Shown: positions 35,515 through 44,740, counted from the first letter of the stretch. The stretch is DNA of 64,000 nt from Nocardia fusca NBRC 14340 (GCF_001618425.1 NZ_BDCU01000059.1:1-64000); one strand, 5' to 3'. Numbers and translations: made by a program. The notes: generated by a model from the sequence alone, not told the origin.

Positions 35515-38500
35515 GCATCCGTCGCCGGGGCCCGACGATCCTCCAGGCGAACGGTGTCCCCTGGCGACAGGCGTACCGCCTGGTCCCGGCAGACGATATC
35601 GATCGGCGGTGCGTACCCGGGTTCGGAACCTATCTCGACTCCCCTGCCGCCGACTCGCACCATCAGCCGATGACCCCGGTACAGCATGGGAAACGACAGC
35701 GTGCCCAGCGTTTTCGGCCAGTAGGGACAGAAGATGAGCCGGTCACCGCGTAACTCCAGTCCGGTGAAGCAACGCTGGAGCAGGTCGACGCTGCCCGCCA
35801 TCGCGGCCAGGTGGATTCCTTCGCTGGTGGTCCCACCCTGGATATCGCCCACATCGGATTCGACCACCCGCGCGAAGAATTCCAGCGCGCGTTCCCGGTT
35901 GGCGCGGGCGAGCACCCAGGAATGCACCAGGGCGCTCAAGGTCGAACCGTGCGATGTCCGGGTCAGGTAGTAGTCGATCGTCCGGGGGATCATTTCCCCC
36001 GGTAGCTCGTAGCCGAGGCGTGCGAACAGTTCGCGCAGTTCGTCCGCCGAGAACAGGTAGAACAGCATGAGCACATCGGCTTGTTTTCCCGCGCGGTATC
36101 GGCCGATATCGTCGCCCTCGGCTTCCAGTATCCGGTCCAGCCGCTGGATATCACCGTAACGGCGCCGGTAGTGGTCCCAGTCCAGTTCCTGTAACCGGTC
36201 GTAGCCCTCGAACTGACTGATGACACCGTCGTGGAAGGGCACGTACATCCGGTGGGCGACCTCGCGCCAATGCGGTAGCTCCCTGGAAGCCACACCGAGG
36301 CGCTCGAGCAGTTCGGCGCGAGCGCGGGGTGCGATCACCTGGAGCGCTTCGAGTGCGCAGTGGATCGTCCAGGCGGCCATGACATTGGTGTAGGCGTTGT
36401 TGTCGACACCCGCTCGCGGTGCGTCCGGGTAACCGGCATGGAATTCGTCCGGGCCGATGACGCCGGTGAGTACGTAGCGATCGAGCCGCATATCGAAATC
36501 GGCCAGCGCCGCCCAGAACCGGGCTGTTTCCACCAGCAACTCGGCGCCGCGCTCGGTGAGGTACTCCAGATCGCCGGTCGTCTGGTAGTACTGCCAGACG
36601 GTGTAGGCGACAGCGGCACCCACGTGGTGCGCGCGTCGGCTCGGGTCCGGATTCCACCGGCCGGACAGCGGATTGAGGTGGAGCTGCTGGCTCTCCTCGC
36701 GCCCATCGCTTCCGGACTGCCAGGGAAACATCGCTCCGACGAGCCCGGCCGCGGCGGCCGCCCGGCGGGCTTCGGGTAGGCGCCGGTACCGGTAGCGCAG
36801 CAGTGACCGGGTCAGCCCCGGAAATCGTGGGGTCAGGACGGGCAGCACGAACAGCTCGTCCCAGAAGACATGGCCGCGATAGGCCTCACCGTGCAGGCCG
36901 CGCGCGGGAACTCCGGCATCCAGGTCGGCAGTGCTCGGCGACAGTGTCTGGATCAGATGGAGCAGATGCAGGCGCAGGGTTCGGACCGAGCCGTGGTCGT
37001 CGAGGTCGATACGCAGACGTCCCCAGATCCGATCCCAGGAAGCGGCGTGTCCGGCGAACAAAGTTTCGTAGTCCTGCGCAGTCTCCAACCCTCGTGCTGC
37101 CTCGTCATCGGGGCCGGCCGAGGCGTGATCACGACCTGTGCACACCACCACCGTTTTCTCCAGGACGACCGGATCACCTTCGCCGGCTTCGACGGTGAAC
37201 TCGTGGCCGATAGATCTCTCCTCACATACAGTCTCCGGCGCTGCGGCCCTGCCGGATCGCAGGATATTGCGGATCGCGACGGTTATCGGTACCAGCGAAC
37301 TGTTGGTCTGTGTCGCCAGGATCGCCGAATCGCCGGACAGCCGGGTTGTGCGCACCGCACCCAGATGGGTACCGGACAGATCACGGTAACGCTCGACGAG
37401 GCTGTTGGTCACCGATCCGTCCACGGTCGAGCGAAGGCGCAACGCTCCCGTCCAATTCTCGGCGGTGATCGTGGTGACGAGTGCGGCCAGGTGGGGCCGG
37501 TGTACGGCCACGAAACGCCGCTGCTCCACTCTGGTTATCCGCCCGGTGGCGTCGCGGAACCGGAACCGACGGGTCAGCTCGGCGCGGCGGATATCCAATC
37601 GCTGGCGGTAGTCCAGCAGTTCCGCGGTGTCGAGTTCGAACCAGTCGCCGTCGGATATCCGGAAGGTGACCGGCAGCCAGTTCGGCACATTCACCAGGCT
37701 CTCGTTGTCGATCTCCTGCCCCGCCACACGGTCACGGAGCCGGTTGTAGAGGCCGGCGACGTAGGTTCCGGGGTAGTGCGATTCACCCGCTCGGCATTCC
37801 GGCGCCGCACCGCGGGTGGCAAAGTAGCCGTTGCCCAGGGTGCACAGCGCTTCGCGGAGCTTCTCTCGCTCCGGCTCGTAGCCCTCGTAGACCAGTGACC
37901 AGGTCTCCGTCTCGGTTGCGGCCGGTTCGGCGCGCACGAAATGTACCAGTCGTTTCAGGAAATTGCCGACCCGGCGTGACCCGGCCAGCGAGTAGCGGGC
38001 GGCGGTGTACCTGCCGGTGTTCTCCACGTCGTGCACGACCAGGGCGAGCCCGTCCGGCTCGATCGCGTCGAAGGCGTCCTCGTCGGTCACATCGTCGCCG
38101 AGATATACCGGGAGGACGGCGCCATCGAGATGCCGCAGGATCCAGCGCACCGCGTCGCCCTTGTCCCAGTCGACGTCCGGCCGCAGCTCGACGACTTTGC
38201 GACCGGTGCTCACCCGCAGACCGGCGGAACCCCCGGTATCGCGCACCGTGGTCATCACCTGCCCGGCGGCCTCGGCGGCGGCGGTGCGGAAGTGCACGGC
38301 GACCGCGAACGGCTTGTGCTCGACCGCTACACCCGGGATATCGCGGAGTCGCGATCTCAGGTGTTCGGCGGCATCGGCCAGGGTTGTTTCGGCGCCGGGC
38401 ACCACATCGTGTACATGCCGGGTACCGTCGGGGGCCATCAATTCGAACCCGTGACTGCCGGCGAGCCATACCCCGGGTACCGGCATTCGTTCGCGGAGAT

Positions 38501-39497
38501 CGTCCAGACCCCGGCCGCTGATCACCGCGACCGGGCAGCGTTCGGCCAGTTCCGTGAGGGCGGTCGCCACGCCCTCCACCATCTCGGCGACAGCCGGGTC
38601 GGTGACGATCTCGGCCAGGGTTCCGTCGAAATCCAATAGCACAGCAGGCTTCTCGATGCCAAGTAAATCTGTGACCCGGGGCCAGAATTCGAACGCGTCC
38701 GGCACCTCCCCGATCCGGCGGAAACCTCCCCGTACCCCTATCCGCACCGCGTCGTCGACGGCCGCGTCGGCTCCCGCAGCCACCAGCCGACCGCCGCGAC
38801 CGGTCCGCTCGATTCCGATGACCAGCGCGAAACCTCCGGCTCGTCCGGCTGCCACTCCCGCTTCGGCATCCTCTACGACTACCGCCCGGGCCGGAGCGAT
38901 GTCCAGGCGCGATACCACCTCACACAGCATCGCGGGATCGGGCTTTCCCGGCAGTCCCAGCTCCGCGGCGTCCACCCCGTCGACCCGGACCTCGAAGAGA
39001 TGAGCGATACCGGCGGCCGCGAGTACCTGCGCGCAGTGCCGGCTGGCCGAGAACACCCCCGTACGTATTCCCTGGAAACGGAGGCGGCGCACCAAGGCGA
39101 CGGTCGAATCGAATGCCGCCACCCCGTCGCGGGCGAGAATCTCCCGGAAGAGATCGTCTTTCCGGTTACCCAATCCGCATATGGTCGCGGCCGAATCCGG
39201 ATCGGCCGGATCGCCGCGGGGCAGTTGGATATGCCGGGCAGTCAGGAAATCCTCGACGCCGGAGTAGCGGGGTTTACCGTCCACGTATTTCAGGTAGTCC
39301 GCCTCGGTGAACGGCGACCGATCCTCTCCGGTGCCGGGCGGTCTCGCCGCCAGAAAGGCGTCGAATGTCGCAGTCCAGGCGGCAGCGTGTATCGAGGCAC
39401 TGTCGGTCACCACGCCGTCCATATCGAAGATCACCGCGTCGTATCGGCGGGTGTCGATCTGCGGCACCGGATCGTGGGCCGCCGGCTCGATGTGCAT
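35511..39497 (-). CDS. otsB1: Trifunctional HAD-trehalose phosphatase-GH65 enzyme (OtsB1-like)
   Basis: 1328 residues against 1327 for M. tuberculosis OtsB1 (Rv2006). Three parts: a beta-phosphoglucomutase-like HAD domain (about 18-250; nucleophile Asp25 in VIFDMDGVVTDS), a trehalose-6-phosphate phosphatase HAD domain (about 280-510; LLDFDGTLAE near 287, YLGDDVTDEDAF near 455), and a glycoside hydrolase family 65 domain (about 530-1315) with the general-acid Glu in GPDEFHAGYPDA near 1018, before VDNNAYTN. GH65 enzymes are mostly phosphorylases of trehalose, maltose or kojibiose. Together with the mutase domain this suggests disaccharide phosphorolysis to glucose-6-phosphate. Activity of the M. 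tuberculosis homologue as a phosphatase is doubtful. ATG 39497 has AGGTAGG upstream. Confidence 0.94.
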   Translation of the reverse strand: MHIEPAAHDPVPQIDTRRYDAVIFDMDGVVTDSASIHAAAWTATFDAFLAARPPGTGEDRSPFTEADYLKYVDGKPRYSGVEDFLTARHIQLPRGDPADPDSAATICGLGNRKDDLFREILARDGVAAFDSTVALVRRLRFQGIRTGVFSASRHCAQVLAAAGIAHLFEVRVDGVDAAELGLPGKPDPAMLCEVVSRLDIAPARAVVVEDAEAGVAAGRAGGFALVIGIERTGRGGRLVAAGADAAVDDAVRIGVRGGFRRIGEVPDAFEFWPRVTDLLGIEKPAVLLDFDGTLAEIVTDPAVAEMVEGVATALTELAERCPVAVISGRGLDDLRERMPVPGVWLAGSHGFELMAPDGTRHVHDVVPGAETTLADAAEHLRSRLRDIPGVAVEHKPFAVAVHFRTAAAEAAGQVMTTVRDTGGSAGLRVSTGRKVVELRPDVDWDKGDAVRWILRHLDGAVLPVYLGDDVTDEDAFDAIEPDGLALVVHDVENTGRYTAARYSLAGSRRVGNFLKRLVHFVRAEPAATETETWSLVYEGYEPEREKLREALCTLGNGYFATRGAAPECRAGESHYPGTYVAGLYNRLRDRVAGQEIDNESLVNVPNWLPVTFRISDGDWFELDTAELLDYRQRLDIRRAELTRRFRFRDATGRITRVEQRRFVAVHRPHLAALVTTITAENWTGALRLRSTVDGSVTNSLVERYRDLSGTHLGAVRTTRLSGDSAILATQTNSSLVPITVAIRNILRSGRAAAPETVCEERSIGHEFTVEAGEGDPVVLEKTVVVCTGRDHASAGPDDEAARGLETAQDYETLFAGHAASWDRIWGRLRIDLDDHGSVRTLRLHLLHLIQTLSPSTADLDAGVPARGLHGEAYRGHVFWDELFVLPVLTPRFPGLTRSLLRYRYRRLPEARRAAAAAGLVGAMFPWQSGSDGREESQQLHLNPLSGRWNPDPSRRAHHVGAAVAYTVWQYYQTTGDLEYLTERGAELLVETARFWAALADFDMRLDRYVLTGVIGPDEFHAGYPDAPRAGVDNNAYTNVMAAWTIHCALEALQVIAPRARAELLERLGVASRELPHWREVAHRMYVPFHDGVISQFEGYDRLQELDWDHYRRRYGDIQRLDRILEAEGDDIGRYRAGKQADVLMLFYLFSADELRELFARLGYELPGEMIPRTIDYYLTRTSHGSTLSALVHSWVLARANRERALEFFARVVESDVGDIQGGTTSEGIHLAAMAGSVDLLQRCFTGLELRGDRLIFCPYWPKTLGTLSFPMLYRGHRLMVRVGGRGVEIGSEPGYAPPIDIVCRDQAVRLSPGDTVRLEDRRAPATDA

Positions 39498-39537
39498 GGA
39501 ACCTACCTGTCTCGAACAGGGACACGTCGTCCTGGGT

Positions 39538-40524
39538 TCAGCGGTGGGGCGGGGCCACCTGGAGGATCTCGCCGGTGCCGCGCCGTGGGGTACGCGGTGG
39601 CGGCGGCGCCACAGCCCTACCGATACGGACGAGGACCTGCGGGAACGGGTCACCGACCAATTCGGTGACGTGGGCCCGGGCGGCAGGAAGCTCTGTCATA
39701 TGCGTGAGAACACAGCTGGACATACCCGCGGCGGTGGTCTCCAGCAGTACCGCCGATAGCGCCTCACCGCAGTAAAGCAGCGACTCGACCGTGTCGTCGG
39801 TGCTCGACAGCACCACGATGGTTGCCGCATCGGGCACGATATCGCCGTAACCTGCGCCCAGCGGTCCCGGCGAAAAACTTCGCTCGCTCGGCACCCGGGC
39901 GGCGACAGCCGGCGCGGGCAATCTCTCGGCGGGGATGCCGCCCGCCTCCTGTGTGCCGCTACCTGTCCACCAGACGAGCTCCTTTCCGTAGAGCGGATCG
40001 TGCCGGCGCACAGTCGCAGTGGTACGCGACAGCTGATCCAATTCGCCTCGCCGACCTTCGTCGACGGTGTGCACATGTGAATTGTGGCGCCGGCACAGAG
40101 TGCGCAGCGTGAGCTCGAGCTCCGCCCACGCTTCCGGGGCGGCGAGAGGCGCTCGGTCGGTGTATCGGCGGTCTATCGCATCGCTGTGCCGCCGGTCGGT
40201 CGCGAGCGGTTCACACTGCCCCGCGAACGACAACGCGGCCAGACGCGCGCGGTCACCCGGCTTCGGAAAACGGGCTGTGCGGGCCGCCCAGCCCGCCGCC
40301 GCCCACGCCACCCGGGCATGGTCCAGCAACGCGCCGCAGGCGAGAATGCCCTGCCGGTTGAAAGCATCGGTCGCGGGCAGCAGGCGATCGGCATCGACGA
40401 ACAGATCGAGCGTGGCACCGTCCCAGCGCCACCGCCAGGGTTGGCTGTTGTGCAGCGACGGCGCGCGGCAGGCCCGCGACAGCACCGCACGCACCGTGCC
40501 CACATCCGGACTCTGCTGGAGCAT
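39538..40524 (-). CDS. Acg-family nitroreductase-like flavoprotein
   Basis: 328 residues. Signature RAPSLHNSQPWRWRWDG near residue 17, IDRRYTDRAPLA in the middle, ELVWWTGSGTQEAGG for the second repeat, and a C-terminus rich in Pro/Arg. ATG 40524 follows GGAGGAGG by five bases. It lies 41 bases upstream of otsB1 in the same direction, so the two are probably co-transcribed from the paired DosR-like sites at 40704 and 40726. Closest in signature to the copy at 52953 (SLHNSQPW). Predicted FMN-binding; reductase activity is uncertain in this family. Confidence 0.93.
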   Translation of the reverse strand: MLQQSPDVGTVRAVLSRACRAPSLHNSQPWRWRWDGATLDLFVDADRLLPATDAFNRQGILACGALLDHARVAWAAAGWAARTARFPKPGDRARLAALSFAGQCEPLATDRRHSDAIDRRYTDRAPLAAPEAWAELELTLRTLCRRHNSHVHTVDEGRRGELDQLSRTTATVRRHDPLYGKELVWWTGSGTQEAGGIPAERLPAPAVAARVPSERSFSPGPLGAGYGDIVPDAATIVVLSSTDDTVESLLYCGEALSAVLLETTAAGMSSCVLTHMTELPAARAHVTELVGDPFPQVLVRIGRAVAPPPPRTPRRGTGEILQVAPPHR

Positions 40525-40703
40525 TCGACCTCCTCCGCCGTTCGATGTCCCGGCGCTGAAACGTTGCGGGACCACCACCGGCCGTGGGCAGTCATCGCAG
40601 ACCTGTTCGCACGTATCGTCCCGCACCCGCCCGCGCCGGCGGGAGTGCCGAAAGTCCCTGCCGACGATATTTCGGGCTCCGGCCGGTCCGGCCCGGCGGG
40701 AAG

Positions 40704-40717
40704 ACGACTTTGGACTC
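40704..40717. promoter_or_regulatory. DosR-box-like site 1, Acg/USP divergent promoter
   Basis: ACGACTTTGGACTC, 10 of 14 matches to GGGACYWWRGTCCC. Centre-to-centre distance to the next site is 22 bases. Confidence 0.45.
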
Positions 40718-40725
40718 CTGGGCCC

Positions 40726-40739
40726 GGGACCAAGGTCCG
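40726..40739. promoter_or_regulatory. DosR-box-like site 2, Acg/USP divergent promoter
   Basis: GGGACCAAGGTCCG, 13 of 14 matches to GGGACYWWRGTCCC, with the perfect dyad GGACC-AA-GGTCC. Confidence 0.65.
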
Positions 40740-40858
40740 CATCGACGGTCCCGCCGACCTTCTAACGTCGCACCATCGGCACCAGCCGGAACGGTTCGGA
40801 AGCCGCGACCGGACGCGTCGCGGATTCTCGAGCCGGTGAGCGGGAGGAATTCGCCCCA

Positions 40859-41728
40859 GTGAGTACACACACCGAACCAGCCGTCGTCGTAGGTATCGAC
40901 GGTTCGTCCGTTTCTCTCGGCGCCCTGCGCTGGGCCGCCCGAGCCGCCGCCCGGTACGGCGTCCCGTTGGACCTGGTCTACGCCGTCGGCGCACCTATCG
41001 ATTTCGGCCCCGGGCTCGGCGTCGTGGCCTTCGATAATCAAGCGATGCGGGCCGACGGCGAGGCCGTCTGCGCATCCGCCGAGAAGCTCGCCCGTGAAAT
41101 CGCCGGCGAACTGGAGATCAGCACAGTCGTCGTCGATCCGGCGCCCGCGCCCACGCTGATCGAGCGATCTCGCGACGCCCGGATGGTCGTCGTCGGAACG
41201 CACGGGTACGGCGCCCTGGGCAGGGGGCTTCTGGGATCGGTGAGCACGGCCCTGGCCCGGCATACGCACTGCCCGGTCGCAGTCATCCCGGAAACTTACG
41301 CTGAGCACGAGGACGAACGTTCCAGCTTGCCCGTGGTCGTCGGAGTGGACGGCTCCGCGCGCGGCGCGGAGGCTGTCGGGATCTCCTTCGAGGAGGCCTG
41401 CCGGCGCGGTGTCGCTCTCGTGGCGGTCACCACGTGGTCGGAATTCTTCCGATACGTCTCTCGCTCCGAGATGCAGGAGCAGGCCCGCGCGGTCCAGGCC
41501 GAAAGCCTGGCCGGTTACGCGGAGCGGTATCCCGATGTACCCGTCACCCACGTCGTGGTCGAGGAGCGGCCCGCGCGGCGTCTGCTGCGCGAGGCCGACG
41601 GTGCGCAACTCGTGGTCGTCGGTAGTCACGGCCGCGGCGGTTTCGGCGGGATGACGCTCGGCTCGACCGGTCAAGCCGTGCTCCACGGTCTCTCCGTCCC
41701 GCTGATCATCGCTCGGCAGCGAATCTAG
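40859..41728 (+). CDS. Tandem-domain universal stress protein
   Basis: 289 residues, two Usp domains, both with intact ATP loops: GTHGYGALGRGLLGSVSTA and GSHGRGGFGGMTLGSTGQA. GTG 40859 is the only reasonable start; GGGAGGA lies about 11 bases upstream. It is divergent from an Acg gene, sharing a promoter with the strong paired DosR-like sites, an arrangement seen for Acg/USP neighbours in the M. tuberculosis regulon. It is convergent with the alcohol dehydrogenase. Confidence 0.94.
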   Translation: MSTHTEPAVVVGIDGSSVSLGALRWAARAAARYGVPLDLVYAVGAPIDFGPGLGVVAFDNQAMRADGEAVCASAEKLAREIAGELEISTVVVDPAPAPTLIERSRDARMVVVGTHGYGALGRGLLGSVSTALARHTHCPVAVIPETYAEHEDERSSLPVVVGVDGSARGAEAVGISFEEACRRGVALVAVTTWSEFFRYVSRSEMQEQARAVQAESLAGYAERYPDVPVTHVVVEERPARRLLREADGAQLVVVGSHGRGGFGGMTLGSTGQAVLHGLSVPLIIARQRI

Positions 41729-41746
41729 CGGGCAATTCGTCTGTAC

Positions 41747-41805
41747 GGCAGGCCGTTGCGGCTGCACGACGGTCTGCCCTGACCCGGTCGGCGCCGAGCG
41801 GCGCC
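41747..41805. terminator. Two-hairpin terminator between convergent USP and ADH genes
   Basis: GGCAGGCCGT (41747-41756) pairs with ACGGTCTGCC (41769-41778) with one G-T pair, and GGCGCC-GAGC-GGCGCC (41790-41805) forms a second tight stem. They fill the gap between stops at 41728 and 41815. Confidence 0.5.
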
Positions 41806-41814
41806 CGGATCCGT

Positions 41815-42846
41815 TCAGGGCACCAGGACCGCGGCCCCATCGAAACGTCCGTGCGACAGATCGGATAGAGCTCGATCGGCTCGATCCAGCGAGTACGGAT
41901 GCGTCGTGACCCGCAACCGGTGCTCTTGCGCGAAGGCCATGAATTCACGCGCATCGACCCGGGTATTGGACGTGACACTGCGGAGCTGCCGTTCCCGGAA
42001 CAGGTGGCGCTGGTAGTTGAGCGGGGGAATATCGGTGAGATGAATCCCCGCGAGAGCCAGTGTGCCTCCCGCGCCGAGCGCCTCCAGCGCGGGGGGCACC
42101 AACTCACCCACCGGCGCGAAGAGGATTGCCGAATCCAGCTGTTCCGGCGGCGGGTCGGCTGCCCGCTGGACAGAGGAGACTCCGAGCTCCGAGGCCAGCT
42201 CACGCGCAGCGGCGCCTCTGGTCATGACGTGGACACGGGCACCCCGCGCAAGAGCGACCTGGGCCGTGAGATGGGCGCTGCCACCGAAGCCGTAGATGCC
42301 GAGCACGCCCCCGTCCGGCAGTGCTGCGCGGCCGAGGGCTCGGTAGCCGATGATGCCGGCGCACAGCAGAGGCGCCAGCTCGCGGTCGTCGTATCCGGTC
42401 GGCAAGGGCAGCGCGAAATCCGCCGGGACGGTGACGTATTCGGCGTAGCCGCCGTCAGCGTCCCAGCCGGTGTAGCGCGAGCCGGGGCACAGGTTCTCCG
42501 CGCCGCGCTGGCAGAACTCGCATATTCCGCAGGTATGGCGCAGCCACGGGATCCCGATGCGGTCCCCCACCGCGAACCCGGTGTGATCCGTGTGGTCGGT
42601 ATCGACAACTTCCGCGACGATCTCGTGGCCGGGTACGACATGGCGGCGATGGACCGGTAGGTCACCCTCCACGACGTGGAGGTCGGTCCGGCACACACCG
42701 CACGCCAGTACCCGGGCCAGCAGCTCGCCGGGCCCCGGCTCCGGAACCGGCTCGTGGCACGCGCCGAGCGGACTCCGGTCGATACTGCCCGCAGAGCCCA
42801 CCCGCCAAGCTCGCATGGCCGCGGGCGCTGGTCGCGAACGGTTCAC
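41815..42846 (-). CDS. Zinc-dependent alcohol dehydrogenase
   Basis: 343 residues, medium-chain dehydrogenase. Catalytic zinc site CGVCRTDLHVVEGDLP and PGHEIV; structural zinc lobe with four Cys in CGICEFCQRGAENLC. The cofactor-binding turn is IYGFGGSAHLTAQVA, one Gly offset from GxGxxG as in the AdhA group. It oxidises or reduces alcohols/aldehydes with NAD(P). GTG 42846 overlaps the stop of the upstream FMN-binding protein by four bases (GTGA) and has AGAGG upstream, so the two are coupled. Rv1862-like AdhA proteins share this length. The substrate is unknown; long-chain aldehydes for wax esters would fit the WS/DGATs (inference). Confidence 0.93.
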   Translation of the reverse strand: MNRSRPAPAAMRAWRVGSAGSIDRSPLGACHEPVPEPGPGELLARVLACGVCRTDLHVVEGDLPVHRRHVVPGHEIVAEVVDTDHTDHTGFAVGDRIGIPWLRHTCGICEFCQRGAENLCPGSRYTGWDADGGYAEYVTVPADFALPLPTGYDDRELAPLLCAGIIGYRALGRAALPDGGVLGIYGFGGSAHLTAQVALARGARVHVMTRGAAARELASELGVSSVQRAADPPPEQLDSAILFAPVGELVPPALEALGAGGTLALAGIHLTDIPPLNYQRHLFRERQLRSVTSNTRVDAREFMAFAQEHRLRVTTHPYSLDRADRALSDLSHGRFDGAAVLVP

Positions 42847-43298
42847 ACCGCGACCTCTTCGATCATTCTCGTACCGGAGACCAGGGTGGGTTCCATGCCG
42901 AGCACCACTCCGGCCGGGTCGTCCCATGCGCCGAGCCGGCGCGCGTACTCTGCCGCCAGTTCACCGGCGGCGATGGTGTGGGCCGGACCGATGGCCAGCA
43001 CCGACCATCCGGTCCATCGCACCGGATCGATATCGTCGGCTTGGTAGGCGACGATCACCGATCGCCCCAACGCCGGTACGAGCCCGGCGGACAAGCGAGT
43101 ACAGAACACGATCGACCCGTCCGCACCGATCACATGGTTCACCGGGCGCACCGCGGGTAGCGCGTCGTGGGTGAACACGATCCGCCCGAACGGGGCGGCC
43201 GCGAGCAACCGCAAAGCCTCCGCCCGCTCGATTCCCACGGTCAGCCGCGTACCCGCGCCGTGGTCCGGGGTTCTCTCCGAACCTGGCACCTGTGTCAC
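42843..43298 (-). CDS. Pyridoxamine 5'-phosphate oxidase-like FMN/F420-binding protein
   Basis: About 151 residues from GTG 43298. The split-barrel core is clear: EALRLLAAAPFGRIVFTHDA, LPAVRPVNHVIGADGSIVF, a flavin-contact segment RLSAGLVPAL, and GWSVLAIGPAHTI. Proteins of this type reduce small molecules with FMN or F420, or simply bind heme/flavin. The start is uncertain: GTG 43298 has GAGGAA and matches the usual family N-terminus; ATG 43334 and ATG 43388 would add an unusual leader. Its stop overlaps the ADH start, so the pair is one unit. Several M. tuberculosis DosR genes (for example Rv2631-3134 region flavoproteins and Rv3129) are of this kind. Confidence 0.85.
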   Translation of the reverse strand: MTQVPGSERTPDHGAGTRLTVGIERAEALRLLAAAPFGRIVFTHDALPAVRPVNHVIGADGSIVFCTRLSAGLVPALGRSVIVAYQADDIDPVRWTGWSVLAIGPAHTIAAGELAAEYARRLGAWDDPAGVVLGMEPTLVSGTRMIEEVAV

Positions 43299-43679
43299 CG
43301 CTTCCTCGCTCGGCCCATACCTCGATAGCACCATCGAGCCGAAACTCAGGACAGGGTCGAAATCCCTTTCCGTAGTGCAGGAGGTCATGACCTGAGCGGG
43401 CGCCACGCAACACACGAGATGGGCGAGAATGCAGTTCGGTCGGGTCGCGGCGATGCGTCACCGGATAAGCCGAAGGTCCTCTTCGCGAAGGTCGCGCGGC
43501 ACTGTGCACTCGGCGTGGCGGTTCGTAGCGTCGAGATCATCGGGTGATCCGGCACCCGGTCCCCGTCGAAGGCGTAGTTCCGCCAAAGGAGGCAGGTCCT
43601 TCGCTTTCGCACTCCGGTCGGGGCACCCACCGGGGATATCGGACTGCCGCACCTCGGCCCGGCATCACGGAGGCGAAGC
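43299..43679. other. Divergent promoter region, PNPOx-like and GyrI-DUF302 genes
   Basis: 381 bases without a supported gene. It contains the perfect 12-base palindrome AGGTCATGACCT (43382-43393) of unknown meaning and a weak DosR-like site at 43467. Confidence 0.4.
43467..43480. promoter_or_regulatory. Weak DosR-box-like site, PNPOx/GyrI-DUF302 promoter
   Basis: On the minus strand AGGACCTTCGGCTT, 10 of 14 matches to the skewed box. Matches at this level can occur by chance in GC-rich DNA. Confidence 0.3.
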
Positions 43680-44621
43680 ATGCGCTACCAGGTCAGCGTG
43701 GACGAGTCCGGCCCGCATACCGTGCTCGCCGTCCGTCGGAGGGTGCGGGCCGACCAGGCCGGGGACGATATCGGCAACGGTATGGCCGAACTTTACGAAC
43801 TGGCCCGCACACTGCGTCTCGTACCGATCGGCCCACCACGCACGACCTACCACGGTGACTTCCGCCCCGGCGCCGCGACCGGTGTCGAATTCGAGCTGCC
43901 GGTCACCGGACCGGCAGGGGATACCGACCTCGACTTCACCATCCGCCGCACCGAACAGCACTCCTTCGCACACACCTACCACCACGGTGATTACGCCGGC
44001 ATCGCCGCGGCCTACCAGGCGATCGACCGCTGGATCCAGGACTCCGGCCGCCACGCCACCGGTCCGCCCACCGAGATCTACCACGTGGCACCGGATGGGA
44101 CTGTTGCCCCCGCCGAGCTGCTCACCGAGATACGCGTTCCGGTCACCCCGGTCGTCCTGGCCGTCCGGGTCCACGGCCCGTTCGCGACCATTGTCGACAC
44201 AACCCGCGAGATATTGCGTGATCAGGGCTTCGAGGTCATCGGCGAGTTGGACGTCGCGAAGGCGATGGCCGCGCGATCGGGGAACGAGTTCGCGAGCTGT
44301 TCGATCATCGACGCCTACCACCCCGGCCTCGCTCTCCGGATGATGGAAGCAGTCGGCGCTATCGCACCACTGCTGCCCTGCTCCATAAGCCTGCGAGCAG
44401 ACGGTGCGCTCACCGTCATCGAAACGACCGACCCGGACCTGCTCGTGAAACGAGGCGACCTCGGCGCACTGGAACCGATGGGTCGGGAGATGAGGCAACG
44501 ACTGGAAACCCTGCTGCGAACCCTCGCGGACAAGTGCGCGGCCGACGACGAAGTACCGGGTGCTACCTCGCGGGTTACGACACAAGCCCCGGGACGAGCA
44601 CAAGTGCGAGGTGACCGGTGA
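43680..44621 (+). CDS. GyrI-like ligand-binding domain fused to DUF302
   Basis: 313 residues. Residues about 1-155 look like a GyrI/AraC-effector-binding domain (VLAVRRRVRADQAGDDIGNG, a middle PRTTYHG, and ending TEIYHVAP), a fold that binds amphipathic small molecules. Residues about 160-285 are a DUF302 domain: VTPVVLAVRVHGPFATIVDT, LRDQGFEVIGELDVAKAMAA, LLPCSISLR. ATG 43680 follows GGAGG by six bases. I know of no well-studied protein with this pair. It sits directly upstream of dosR in the same direction (216 bases), so it may be expressed with, or bind a signal relevant to, the dormancy system (inference). The DUF302 half resembles the stand-alone gene at 3663 in layout. Confidence 0.85.
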   Translation: MRYQVSVDESGPHTVLAVRRRVRADQAGDDIGNGMAELYELARTLRLVPIGPPRTTYHGDFRPGAATGVEFELPVTGPAGDTDLDFTIRRTEQHSFAHTYHHGDYAGIAAAYQAIDRWIQDSGRHATGPPTEIYHVAPDGTVAPAELLTEIRVPVTPVVLAVRVHGPFATIVDTTREILRDQGFEVIGELDVAKAMAARSGNEFASCSIIDAYHPGLALRMMEAVGAIAPLLPCSISLRADGALTVIETTDPDLLVKRGDLGALEPMGREMRQRLETLLRTLADKCAADDEVPGATSRVTTQAPGRAQVRGDR

Positions 44622-44740
44622 TCATCGAACAGTTCGCCTCCTGACCGACCGGGTCGAGCGACTCCTGACCGACCGGCTACAGCGGCACCACCGGATTCCG
44701 GAGCCACCGAACGGCACGCGGGAGCGCCGGGCCGGACAAG

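Larger units (their letters stand above)
40525..40858. other. Divergent promoter region, Acg and USP
   Basis: 334 bases without a supported gene. It carries the paired DosR-like sites listed below. Confidence 0.5.
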
